A DNA stretch of 64,000 nucleotides from Acetobacteraceae bacterium (GTDB taxonomy: Bacteria > Pseudomonadota > Alphaproteobacteria > Acetobacterales > Acetobacteraceae): NCBI GenBank assembly GCA_031291725.1, contig JARLIM010000003.1:22796-86795 (forward strand), in the 5' to 3' direction. Under the pieces are notes generated by a model that saw nothing but the letters and a program-made list of their open reading frames with translations, was not told the origin of the DNA and made no database searches. Made by a program: the position numbers and the translations under genes. This document shows, in pieces, positions 36,635 to 48,304 of the stretch; the stretch's first letter is position 1, and each line of letters starts with the position of its first letter.

Positions 36635-37486
36635 TTGGTGACCGACGTGCTTCTTTCCCGCCTTGCGGCCCCGCTTCTGATCGTCTTTGCCTTGACCGGC
36701 TGTTCGCTGTTCGAGGACCAGGAAAAAGCTCCTGACCCATCGACGATCCCGGTGGACACGCTGTATTCAACTGGCGTTGACCAGATGAATAACAAAAATT
36801 ACACCAGCGCTGGCAAGACCTTCAAGGATCTTGAACAGGCTTATCCTTATTCGTCTTACGCCACGAACGCCCAGTTGATGCAGGCGTATTCAGCGTATAT
36901 GCGCAATGAGTATGCCGAAGCCCTCCCAATTCTGGACCGCTTCATTCAGTTGCACCCGGTGAACCGCGACATCGCTTATGTCTATTATCTGCGCGCTCTG
37001 TGCTATTACGAGCAGATCGCCGATATCGAGCGCGATCAGAAGACCACACAGGATGCGATGAATGCATTGCAGGATGTGGTCAACCGTTTTCCGGACAGCC
37101 CCTATGCCCGCGACTCGAAGCTGAAGATCGACCTCGCCCGCGACCATCTCGCCGGCAAGGAGATGGAGATCGGTCGATATTACGAGAACCAGAAGCTCTA
37201 CACTGCCGCCATTGGTCGCTTTCAGCGTGTGGTGGACGATTACCAGACCACCAATCACGTGCCGGAAGCCCTGCAACGTCTGACGGAAATCTACCTGCTG
37301 CTCGGCCTGCCGGAAGAGGCCCGCAAGACGGCAGCCGTGCTCGGCCACAATTATCCGGGCAGCGAGTGGTATAAGGACAGCTACGACCAACTTGTCGCCG
37401 CCGGTCAGGCCTCGGCTGTCGATGCGACGGGCAAGCGAGTTGAGCAGCCGGGCTGGTTCAGCCGCAACGTCCTTTCGATCTTCTGA
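36635..37486 (+). CDS. bamD: Outer-membrane assembly lipoprotein BamD
   Basis: A lipoprotein of the BAM complex that helps insert beta-barrel proteins into the outer membrane. The signal peptide ends in the lipobox LTGC, and five TPR units follow (for example NKNYTSAGKTFKDLEQAYPYS and PDSPYARDSKLKIDLARDHLAG), as in the family. Starts TTG 36635, GTG 36638 and GTG 36647 are all in frame and none has a clear ribosome site. A TATAGA -10-like hexamer lies at 36611-36616. bamD beside recN and ligA is a common alphaproteobacterial order. Confidence 0.94.
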   Translation: MVTDVLLSRLAAPLLIVFALTGCSLFEDQEKAPDPSTIPVDTLYSTGVDQMNNKNYTSAGKTFKDLEQAYPYSSYATNAQLMQAYSAYMRNEYAEALPILDRFIQLHPVNRDIAYVYYLRALCYYEQIADIERDQKTTQDAMNALQDVVNRFPDSPYARDSKLKIDLARDHLAGKEMEIGRYYENQKLYTAAIGRFQRVVDDYQTTNHVPEALQRLTEIYLLLGLPEEARKTAAVLGHNYPGSEWYKDSYDQLVAAGQASAVDATGKRVEQPGWFSRNVLSIF

Positions 37487-37493
37487 ACGGCCC

Positions 37494-41261
<3,768 letters not shown>

Positions 41262-41276
41262 GCCGCTCCCTAAGAT

Positions 41277-41351
<75 letters not shown>

Positions 41352-41454
41352 TCTTAGGCTTTCAGCACAATCCCATACCGGCAATCTCGCCTTACAGGGC
41401 AGGCTATAGTATTGCACTGCAACGAGTTCGCAATCGTGGCAGATGGGGTGCGGG

Positions 41455-42084
41455 ATGTCGGTGGGAATGGAGCACGCACAGGAAGGTCTGGAACACGCGC
41501 ATCACGCGGCACATGCAGCGCACGCGGCACATGAATCCGGCGAGCATGGCCACGGCCACGGCTCCGTCCACCCCGAGCGCCACCCCCGCCAAATGGCCGT
41601 CGTCATCGCCGCCTTGGCCGCCTGTCTGGCGCTTGCGGAAATGGGCGAGAAGGCAGCCTCCAGCGCCTACATCACTGGCCACGTCACCGTCTCTGACACC
41701 TATGCCTTTCTGCAAGCCCGCAACATCCGCGCAGGCGTGCTGATCGCCGCCGCCGACACCATCGACAGCACTCCCGGCATCGACGCCGCTGCCCATGAGC
41801 GCGTGGCCAAATTGCGCGCCGAAGCCGATCGTCTGCTCGATGATCCGACAGGCGGCGAGGGCCGCAAGCAATTGCTCGAACGCGCCAAGGAGGAAACCGA
41901 GCTGCGCGACCATGCCAGGCATCGGGATCATCAATACGAGGCGGCCACCGGCGCGCTGCAAATCGCCATCGTGCTCGCCTCGGTCTCCATCGTCACCCGC
42001 AGCCGCTTCCTCAGCTACACAGGCGGTGCCCTTGGCGTGATGGCCTCACTGTTCGCCATTGGGGTGCATTTCGGGCTGGTGTAA
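41455..42084 (+). CDS. DUF4337 family membrane protein
   Basis: A 209-aa protein of unknown role. It has a histidine-rich N-terminal tail (about residues 4-45, repeated HA, AH, GH pairs that could bind metal), one membrane segment (about 52-70), a helical soluble region with several charged heptads, and two C-terminal membrane segments. The layout fits DUF4337. In-frame ATGs at 41443, 41455 and 41467 compete; 41455 has a GGGGTGCGGG stretch upstream. No functional context is given by the flanking tRNA and ptsP. Confidence 0.75.
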   Translation: MSVGMEHAQEGLEHAHHAAHAAHAAHESGEHGHGHGSVHPERHPRQMAVVIAALAACLALAEMGEKAASSAYITGHVTVSDTYAFLQARNIRAGVLIAAADTIDSTPGIDAAAHERVAKLRAEADRLLDDPTGGEGRKQLLERAKEETELRDHARHRDHQYEAATGALQIAIVLASVSIVTRSRFLSYTGGALGVMASLFAIGVHFGLV

Positions 42085-42118
42085 CCCCGTCATCGCCCGC
42101 AACGTCGCAATGACGGGG
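42085..42118. terminator. Hairpin after the DUF4337 gene
   Basis: A 9-bp perfect stem CCCCGTCAT/ATGACGGGG with a 16-nt loop starts directly after the stop codon. It lacks a T-run and uses the same CCGTCAT core as the dispersed repeat, so it may be a repeat remnant serving as a transcript end. Confidence 0.45.
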
Positions 42119-42158
42119 TGAGGTGATCAAGGATTCATCTCACATACCCACACCAAAT

Positions 42159-42207
42159 CCGTCATGGCGCGCGCAGCGCAGCCATCCATCGCGATGCAGC
42201 CAAACCC
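42159..42207. repeat. Intergenic repeat element (copy 2, inverted relative to copy 1)
   Basis: CCGTCATGGCGCGCGCAGCG through GCAGCCAAACCC is the reverse complement of 31683-31729 with one or two differences. It sits between two convergent genes, downstream of ptsP. Confidence 0.75.
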
Positions 42208-42253
42208 CGCGATGGCGTGCGGTGGTCAAGTTTCAACCCTCGATCATCATACT

Positions 42254-44506
42254 CTAAAACCGCACCCCATGCTCCCGCGCCCAGGCCGCAATCGGCTCGC
42301 GCAGGCTGGCGGAGCCGCCGGAGGTGCGGCGCAGCGAGGAGAGATAGGGGCGGAATTTGGTCAAATCCAAATCCGACAGCATCGCCTTGATCGGCAATAT
42401 GCTGGAAGCGGGCATCGACAGGCAGGTATAGCCCAATCCCGCAAACGCAATCGCCTCCAACGGGCGCGAGGCCGCCTCGCCACAGATCGACACATCCACC
42501 CCAGCCGCACTCGCCTGCTCATGCAATTGCCCAAGCAGATCGAGCACCGCCGGGGAAATCACGTCATAGCGGTTGGCCAATTGCGGGGTGCCACGGTCGG
42601 CGGCGAAGAGGAATTGCATCAGATCGTTGGTGCCGACGGAGATGAAATCCGCCTCTTTCAACAGGCTCGGCAATTGCCACATCAGCGACGGGATTTCGAG
42701 CATCGTGCCCACCCGCAACACGCTCGGGGCCGGGCGCACACGGGCGGCCTCGGCCAGCAACAGCCCCTTGGCGGCGCGGAATTCGGCAACCGTTGCCACC
42801 ATCGGGAACATCACCGAGAGCGGCCTGCCCGCCGCCGCCAACAGCAGCGCACGCAGCTGACGCCGCAACAGCGCCGGGCGATCTAGGCCGATGCGCAGCG
42901 ACCGCCACCCCATCGCCGGATTTTCCTCCTCCGGCGTCGGGCTGCCCGGCAGCAACTTGTCGCCCCCCAGATCCAGCGTGCGGAACGTGACCGGCTTTTC
43001 ACCGGCATCGTCGAACACGCGGGTATAGACCGCCGATTGCTCGGGTGTGTCGACCACCGCGCCGCGCGCCAGCATGGCAATTTCGGTGCGGAACAGGCCG
43101 ATGCCATCCGCCCCGGTTGTGGCAAGCTGGCCCAACTCCATCGCGAGGCCGATATTGAGCATCAGCTGAATGCGCGTGCCATCGCCTGTCATCGCGGGCT
43201 TGTCGCGCAGCGAGGCCCAACCTGCTTGACGGGCGCTGCGGGCGGCGATGGCGGAGATGTAGCCTTGCTTCAACTCCAGCGCCGGACGCAGGAAGATCTG
43301 CCCCTCATCGGCATCGATCACCGCCTCATCGCCAGGATTGGCGTATTCCAACACACCGCGCGCGCTGCCGATCGCCGCAATGCCAAGGGCGCGGGCGAGG
43401 ATGGCGGCGTGACCGCTGGCACTGCCCTCCTCAATCGCCACACCGCCAATGCCGCGGGCATGCCAATCCAGCAATTCGGCCGGACCGAGGCGGCGCACGA
43501 GCAGGATCGACCCGGCTACAACCACCTCCTGCGGTGCCCCGCCACTGAGATGGTCGAGCAGCCGCCCGGCCATGTCTTCCAAATCGGCCAGCCGTTCCCG
43601 CAAATAAGGGTCGGTGATGCGCCGCATCCGATCGCGCAATTCGCCCGCCACGCGCGAGACAGCCGCCTCCGCCGACAAACCGCTGCGAATCGCCTCATTG
43701 ACCCGTTTCAGCCAGCCCGCATCGCCCGCCACCAGGCGATAGGCGTCCAGAATCTCGCGCGAAGCCGCAGCGTCAGCGGCCTTTTTGCCCTGTGTGGCCG
43801 GCAGCTGATCGCTGATCAATTGATCGATGCCGCGCTGCATCTGCTCCCATGCCTGCTCCACACGCTGCAATTCACGGTCCGGATCGTCGGCGAGCAGACG
43901 CTGCGGCACCCGGCCGGTGCTGGGCAAGATCACCGGGCCGATGGCAATGCCGGGGGCGAGGGATGAGGCGGCAAAGCGGCGCGACAGCGCGGCGGCGAGG
44001 CCGGAATCGTTGCGCTCGGGCTGCGTGGCGGCAAGCAATTCCGCCAGCAGCATCGCCACCGTCTCGACGACATCAACCTCCTCGGCATCATAGCGGCGTG
44101 GCGCACGGTTCTGCACCACCAGCACGCCCAGCAACCGCCCAGCCCGCCGCACCGGCACGGCCAGCAGCGAGGCAAAGGAATCCTCGCCGGTTTCAGGGCG
44201 ATAGGCAAAGGCCGGATGGTTCTGCGCATCGGGCAGGTTCAGCGTCTCACCAGACGCCGCCGCCAAGCCCACCAGCCCCTCACCGACTCGCAAGCGGGTT
44301 CGCCCGACCGATTCGGGCCGCAGCCCCTCAGTGGCCGCCAACTCCAACGAATCGCCACCACGCAAAACATAGACCGAGCACACCTCGCTCACCAGTTCGG
44401 CAGCCACCAGCCGCGCCAAGGCCAGCAGATCGCCTGCCCCGGATTGGGCATCGCGATGCGCCATCAGGTTGCGCAGCCGGGCGAGCAAGCGGCGAGGTGT
44501 TGACAT
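42254..44506 (-). CDS. ptsP: Phosphoenolpyruvate-protein phosphotransferase PtsP (enzyme I-Ntr)
   Basis: A 750-aa enzyme I of the nitrogen PTS. It takes phosphate from PEP and passes it to an NPr-like HPr protein, a regulatory rather than sugar-uptake role. The N-terminal GAF domain (about 15-165) is present, then the PEP-utiliser N domain and the swivelling histidine domain with the active-site histidine in EEGSASGHAAILARAL. The C-terminal PEP-binding barrel has GIGLFRTEIAML, FRTLDLGGDK, MFPMVATVAEF and SVGTNDLMQFLFA. No ptsN or ptsO gene is nearby. Confidence 0.96.
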   Translation of the reverse strand: MSTPRRLLARLRNLMAHRDAQSGAGDLLALARLVAAELVSEVCSVYVLRGGDSLELAATEGLRPESVGRTRLRVGEGLVGLAAASGETLNLPDAQNHPAFAYRPETGEDSFASLLAVPVRRAGRLLGVLVVQNRAPRRYDAEEVDVVETVAMLLAELLAATQPERNDSGLAAALSRRFAASSLAPGIAIGPVILPSTGRVPQRLLADDPDRELQRVEQAWEQMQRGIDQLISDQLPATQGKKAADAAASREILDAYRLVAGDAGWLKRVNEAIRSGLSAEAAVSRVAGELRDRMRRITDPYLRERLADLEDMAGRLLDHLSGGAPQEVVVAGSILLVRRLGPAELLDWHARGIGGVAIEEGSASGHAAILARALGIAAIGSARGVLEYANPGDEAVIDADEGQIFLRPALELKQGYISAIAARSARQAGWASLRDKPAMTGDGTRIQLMLNIGLAMELGQLATTGADGIGLFRTEIAMLARGAVVDTPEQSAVYTRVFDDAGEKPVTFRTLDLGGDKLLPGSPTPEEENPAMGWRSLRIGLDRPALLRRQLRALLLAAAGRPLSVMFPMVATVAEFRAAKGLLLAEAARVRPAPSVLRVGTMLEIPSLMWQLPSLLKEADFISVGTNDLMQFLFAADRGTPQLANRYDVISPAVLDLLGQLHEQASAAGVDVSICGEAASRPLEAIAFAGLGYTCLSMPASSILPIKAMLSDLDLTKFRPYLSSLRRTSGGSASLREPIAAWAREHGVRF

Positions 44507-44621
44507 AAGCTCTCATGTTGCAGGCGGTCACGGCAAAACTATGGCCTCAACGGAGTCGCCGCCAGTCAATCGACATTTCCAAACATTTCCAATTTTCGAA
44601 ACCCCGCAGAAGCACCCAAAT

Positions 44622-44673
44622 CCGCACATGATGTGATGCCATATCCGCCAGCGCCATGTCGGCATATGTGCGG
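44622..44673 (+). promoter_or_regulatory. Bulged inverted repeat upstream of ynfA
   Basis: CCGCACAT-(6 nt)-ATGCC pairs with GGCAT-ATGTGCGG across a 20-nt loop. It ends 43 bp before the YnfA start in the 209-bp region divergent from ptsP. It could be an operator or an RNA hairpin. No known riboswitch pattern is recognised. Confidence 0.35.
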
Positions 44674-44715
44674 GAATACCTCCTCACTTCGCCGGTCACA
44701 GCATAGAATGTCAGC

Positions 44716-45039
44716 ATGAGCAGCCTGACCTTCTATGCCGCCGCCGCCTTGGCCGAAATCGCCGGATGCTTCGCCTTCTGGGCTTGGCTGCGGCTGGGGC
44801 GGGCTGTGTGGTGGATTTTGCCGGGAATGGCATCGCTGGTGCTGTTTGCCGTCTTGCTCACCCGTGTGGAGCAGAACTTCGCCGGGCGGGCTTATGCGGC
44901 TTATGGCGGCATCTACATCGCAACCTCCCTGCTCTGGTTCTGGCTGGTGGAGGGTCAAAGGCCGGATCGCTGGGATCTGGGCGGTGCCGCTTTATGCGTC
45001 ATCGGCGCGGCCGTGGTGCTGTTCGGCCGCAACACCTAA
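44716..45039 (+). CDS. YnfA family (UPF0060) small membrane protein
   Basis: A 107-aa protein with four membrane segments. It begins [22 protein letters not shown] and contains [20 protein letters not shown] and [21 protein letters not shown], the standard UPF0060 pattern. The family is related to the SMR drug/metabolite transporters; its real substrate is unsettled. It stands alone and is divergent from ptsP. Confidence 0.93.
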   Translation: MSSLTFYAAAALAEIAGCFAFWAWLRLGRAVWWILPGMASLVLFAVLLTRVEQNFAGRAYAAYGGIYIATSLLWFWLVEGQRPDRWDLGGAALCVIGAAVVLFGRNT

Positions 45040-45071
45040 GCCGGTCCTACAATTTTCCTATAAAGACCGGC
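45040..45071. terminator. Hairpin following the YnfA gene
   Basis: A 7-bp stem GCCGGTC/GACCGGC has an 18-nt AT-rich loop that contains TATAAA (45059-45064). It begins at the last base of the YnfA stop. It may end that transcript, or the loop hexamer may serve as a -10 for the next small gene. Confidence 0.35.
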
Positions 45072-45141
45072 CGCCGCACCAATCGAATTCCTATGCCCGG
45101 CAGCGCACACTCCCGCCTCTGATTCTGGGGGAGGTATTCAG

Positions 45142-45303
45142 ATGCTCAACCGCCGCTCCGACGGTCTGCCGTTCTGGCTGTCCTGGCCCACATTGATCGT
45201 GGTGATCTGGCTGGGGGTGCAGATTGTGCGCAACGTCACCGATACGCTGAGCACCTTGGCCGCTCGCCTGCCGGACATCACCGCGCAACAGGCAACGCGC
45301 TGA
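45142..45303 (+). CDS. Small single-span membrane protein, unknown
   Basis: A 53-aa frame starting MLNRRSDGLPFWLSWPTLIV, with one membrane helix (about residues 11-30) and a short helical tail ending AQQATR. A strong ribosome site GGGGGAGG lies about 8 nt before ATG, which is the main support. It is tail-to-tail with the nitronate monooxygenase gene, which ends on the next base. No family recognised. Confidence 0.6.
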   Translation: MLNRRSDGLPFWLSWPTLIVVIWLGVQIVRNVTDTLSTLAARLPDITAQQATR

Positions 45304-46317
45304 TCAGGCGGCGCGGGCAGCCAACGCCGCCTCGGCCTGGCCGACGATCTCGGCGATCACCTCGGCCACACTCTGCTCGCGTGTGACCATGCCGACCGAT
45401 TGGCCGGCCATCACCGAGCCATTCTCCACATCGCCCTCAATCACCGAGCGCCGCAGCGCGCCGGCCCAGAAATGTTCGATCTGAAGCTGGGCCTCTTCCT
45501 TGCTGCGCTCGCCCTTGGCCACGCTGGCGATCATCTCGACCTGATAGGCCAGGAACCGCTTGGTGCCTTCGTTGACCAGTCCGCGCACCGGAATCACCGG
45601 GAAATTCTCGTCCACCTGCACGGAAGGCTGCGCGTTGCGCGCATTGGCGGAGATGAAGGCCTTCTTGAAGTTCGGATGCGCGATGCTTTCCTTGGTCGCC
45701 GCGAACCGCGTGCCAAGCTGTGCGCCGGACGCCCCCATTTCCAGATAGGACAGGATCGCCTCGCCGCGGCCGAGGCCACCAGCGACGAAGACCGGGATTT
45801 CCTTGATGAAGGGCAGAATTTCCTGCGCCAACACCGTCAGCGACACCGGGCCGATATGCCCACCGGCTTCCGAGCCTTCGATCACCAGCGCGTCCACGCC
45901 CGTGCGCACAAAGCGCTTGGCCAGCACCAGGGCGGGGGCGAAACAGATCAGTTTCGCGCCGCCATCCTTGATCGCCTTCACGGCAGGGCCGGGCGGAATG
46001 CCGCCGGCCAGCACGATATGCGTCACCTGATGCGCATGACAGACCGCGATCAGCTCCAGCAATTGCGGGTGCATGGTGATCAGATTGACGCCAAACGGCT
46101 TGTTCGTCAGCGCCTTGGTGGCGGCAATCTCGGCATCGAGCAACGCGGGCGGCATGGAGCCGCACGCGATCACGCCAAAGCCGCCCGCATTGGAGATGGC
46201 GGCCACGAGATTGCGCTCACTCACCCAACTCATCGCGCCACCGAGAATGGCGTATTCGGTGCCGAGAAACGCGGTACCGCGCGACCAGAGGGAGTCGAGG
46301 CGCTGGCGAGGGGTCAT
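45304..46317 (-). CDS. Nitronate monooxygenase family flavoprotein
   Basis: A 337-aa FMN TIM-barrel protein of the 2-nitropropane dioxygenase family. It shows GTEYAILGGAMSWVSERNLVAA, GGFGVIACG, KPFGVNLIT, the DALVIEGSEAGGHIG motif with the catalytic-type histidine, and VFVAGGLGRGEAILSYLEMGASGAQLGTRF. It detoxifies alkyl nitronates or acts as a related enoyl-reductase-like enzyme. ATG at 46317 lies one base after the lysC stop; a longer in-frame start would overlap lysC. Confidence 0.92.
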   Translation of the reverse strand: MTPRQRLDSLWSRGTAFLGTEYAILGGAMSWVSERNLVAAISNAGGFGVIACGSMPPALLDAEIAATKALTNKPFGVNLITMHPQLLELIAVCHAHQVTHIVLAGGIPPGPAVKAIKDGGAKLICFAPALVLAKRFVRTGVDALVIEGSEAGGHIGPVSLTVLAQEILPFIKEIPVFVAGGLGRGEAILSYLEMGASGAQLGTRFAATKESIAHPNFKKAFISANARNAQPSVQVDENFPVIPVRGLVNEGTKRFLAYQVEMIASVAKGERSKEEAQLQIEHFWAGALRRSVIEGDVENGSVMAGQSVGMVTREQSVAEVIAEIVGQAEAALAARAA

Positions 46318-46318
46318 A

Positions 46319-47551
46319 TCAGGCTGCGTCCAATCCATAGGCGGTGTGCAAGGCGCGCACCGCGAGTTCGGTATATTCAGCGCCGATCAGCACCGAGACC
46401 TTGATCTCCGAGGTGGAGATCACTTCGATGTTGATCCCCTTGGCGGCCAACGTCTTGAACATCGTCGCGGCAACACCGGCATGGCTGCGCATGCCCACGC
46501 CGACGACAGAGATCTTGGCAACATTGGAGTCCGTCAGAATCTCGGTGTAGCCGAGCTTCTCTTTGTTCTCTTCCATCACCACCTGCGCACGCGGCAGATC
46601 GGTGCGGCTGAGGGTGAAGGTCATGTCGGTGGTGCCGTCGGCAGAGGTGTTCTGCACGATCATGTCCACGTTCACCCCGGCATCGGATAACGGCCCGAAA
46701 ATGCTCGCCGCAATGCCCGGACGATCCGGCACCCGGCGGATGGTCACTTTCGCTTCGTCGCGCGAATAGGCGATGCCCGCCACGATTTCCTTTTCCACGA
46801 TCTCGTCCTCATCCACCACCAGACTGCCCGGCAAATCGCCGCCATCTGCTTCTGCAAAACTGGAAAGCACCTGAACCCGCACGCGCTCCTTCATGGCAAG
46901 TTCCACCGAACGTGTCTGGAGAACTTTGGCACCGACCGAGGCGAGTTCGAGCATTTCTTCATAAGCAATGCGCGGCAATTTGCGCGCACGCGGCACGATG
47001 CGCGGGTCAGTCGTGTAGACGCCATCGACATCGGTATAGATGTCGCAACGATCCGCCTTCACGGCCGCCGCCAGTGCCACCGCCGAGGTATCCGAGCCCC
47101 CACGTCCGAGGGTGGCAATCCGGTTATCCGGGCCGATGCCCTGGAAGCCAGCCACCACCGAGACCTCACCGGCCTGCATACGCTCGATCAGCAGATTGCC
47201 ATCCACACCTTCGATGCGGGCCTTGCCGAAGGCGTCATCCGTGCGCAGCGGAATTTGCCAGCCCTGCCAGGAGCGCGCCTTGACGCCCAATTCCTGCAGC
47301 GCGATCGCGAGCAGGCCGGAGGTGACGTTCTCACCCGTGGCCACCACCGCGTCATATTCACGCGGATCATGCAGCTTAGAGAGCGAGTCGACGTAACCAA
47401 CCAATTGGTTGGTGACGCCAGACATGGCGGAGACGACGACAGCCACCTCGTTGCCAGCGTCAACCTCACGCTTGACTCGGCGTGCAACGTTGCGGATACG
47501 GTCCAGATCGGCGACCGATGTGCCACCGAACTTCATCACGATGCGAGACAT
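46319..47551 (-). CDS. lysC: Aspartate kinase
   Basis: Phosphorylates aspartate, the entry to lysine, threonine and methionine synthesis. The 410-aa protein begins IVMKFGGTSVADLDRIRN and shows GFQGIGPDNRIATLGRGGSDTS and the DVDGVYTTDPRIVP motif. Two C-terminal ACT domains follow (about 265-335 and 345-405; VGVGMRSHAGVAATMFKTLA), which give feedback inhibition. ATG at 47551 is chosen because the conserved N-terminus begins there. Cotranscribed with the nitronate monooxygenase gene. Confidence 0.97.
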   Translation of the reverse strand: MSRIVMKFGGTSVADLDRIRNVARRVKREVDAGNEVAVVVSAMSGVTNQLVGYVDSLSKLHDPREYDAVVATGENVTSGLLAIALQELGVKARSWQGWQIPLRTDDAFGKARIEGVDGNLLIERMQAGEVSVVAGFQGIGPDNRIATLGRGGSDTSAVALAAAVKADRCDIYTDVDGVYTTDPRIVPRARKLPRIAYEEMLELASVGAKVLQTRSVELAMKERVRVQVLSSFAEADGGDLPGSLVVDEDEIVEKEIVAGIAYSRDEAKVTIRRVPDRPGIAASIFGPLSDAGVNVDMIVQNTSADGTTDMTFTLSRTDLPRAQVVMEENKEKLGYTEILTDSNVAKISVVGVGMRSHAGVAATMFKTLAAKGINIEVISTSEIKVSVLIGAEYTELAVRALHTAYGLDAA

Positions 47552-47756
47552 GGAAACCCTTGGGAAACTTTTGGCGGGAAATCGGCGCGCCACGCCGGAG
47601 CAAAGTGCCGCTGCATAACGCCGCCAGAGGCCGCAGGCAAGCGGCGGGGCCGTTGCGAGGGCAACAATGACTTGATCAACGACCCGGTATCGCTTCGAAA
47701 GTTTTCAGTGCAAGATACATATACCCAGTTGCCCGCAATCTGTGGAGACCGATGAC

Positions 47757-48287
47757 ATGACTGCCTTCCATCCTACGCGCCGCGCCTTCGGCCGCAGCGC
47801 CGCCTTTCTTGTGGCTGCTGGCATGATGACCAGTCGTTCAGCACTGGCGGCTTTACCCAAACCCGGCGACAAACCGATTCTGACGATTTCCGGCAAAATT
47901 TCGATCACCAATGTCGGCGATACCGCAGTGTTTGACCGTGATATGCTCGAAGGTCTGGGCATGCAAAAATTTACCACCCACACCAAGTGGGACAACGATG
48001 CCGTCACCTTTGAAGGGCCGTTGATGAGCGCTTTGATGGCCGCTGTCGGGGCTTCGGGCGATACCGCACAGGCCATCGCCCTGAATGACTACCACACCGA
48101 TATTCCGATTGCCGATTTTGCACAGTACAAGCCAATTCTCGCTCTGAAGCGGAACGGCAATTACATGAGCATCCGCGAAAAAGGTCCGCTATTTGTGGTT
48201 TATAACTACGACAGCGACCCAGAACTGAAGCAGCAAAAATATTATGGTCGGTCAGCATGGCAGGTGGCGCAGTTCGTCATCAAATAA
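47757..48287 (+). CDS. Exported SUOX-like (molybdopterin-oxidoreductase-fold) small protein
   Basis: A 176-aa protein with a Tat-like signal (TRRAFGRSAAFLVAAGMM, cut near ALA). The mature part resembles the sulfite-oxidase-type molybdopterin fold in short form (ILTISGKISITNVGDTAVFDR, then GPLMSALMAAVG, ALNDYHTDIP and YNYDSDPELK). The mature part contains no cysteine, so the usual molybdenum ligand is missing and a redox reaction is doubtful. GGAG lies 9 nt before ATG. It is followed 17 bp later by a membrane hybrid kinase, so it may be a periplasmic sensing partner. Confidence 0.72.
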   Translation: MTAFHPTRRAFGRSAAFLVAAGMMTSRSALAALPKPGDKPILTISGKISITNVGDTAVFDRDMLEGLGMQKFTTHTKWDNDAVTFEGPLMSALMAAVGASGDTAQAIALNDYHTDIPIADFAQYKPILALKRNGNYMSIREKGPLFVVYNYDSDPELKQQKYYGRSAWQVAQFVIK

Positions 48288-48304
48288 AGGGTGAGACGGC
48301 GGCG

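Noticed and set aside
41455..41600. Histidine-rich tail as a dedicated metal chaperone domain
   Set aside because: Histidine-alanine repeats can bind metal, but nothing in the neighbourhood relates to metal transport, so no function was assigned.
44566..44958. A 130-codon minus-strand frame over the YnfA gene
   Set aside because: It overlaps the well-supported YnfA protein and shows no family features.
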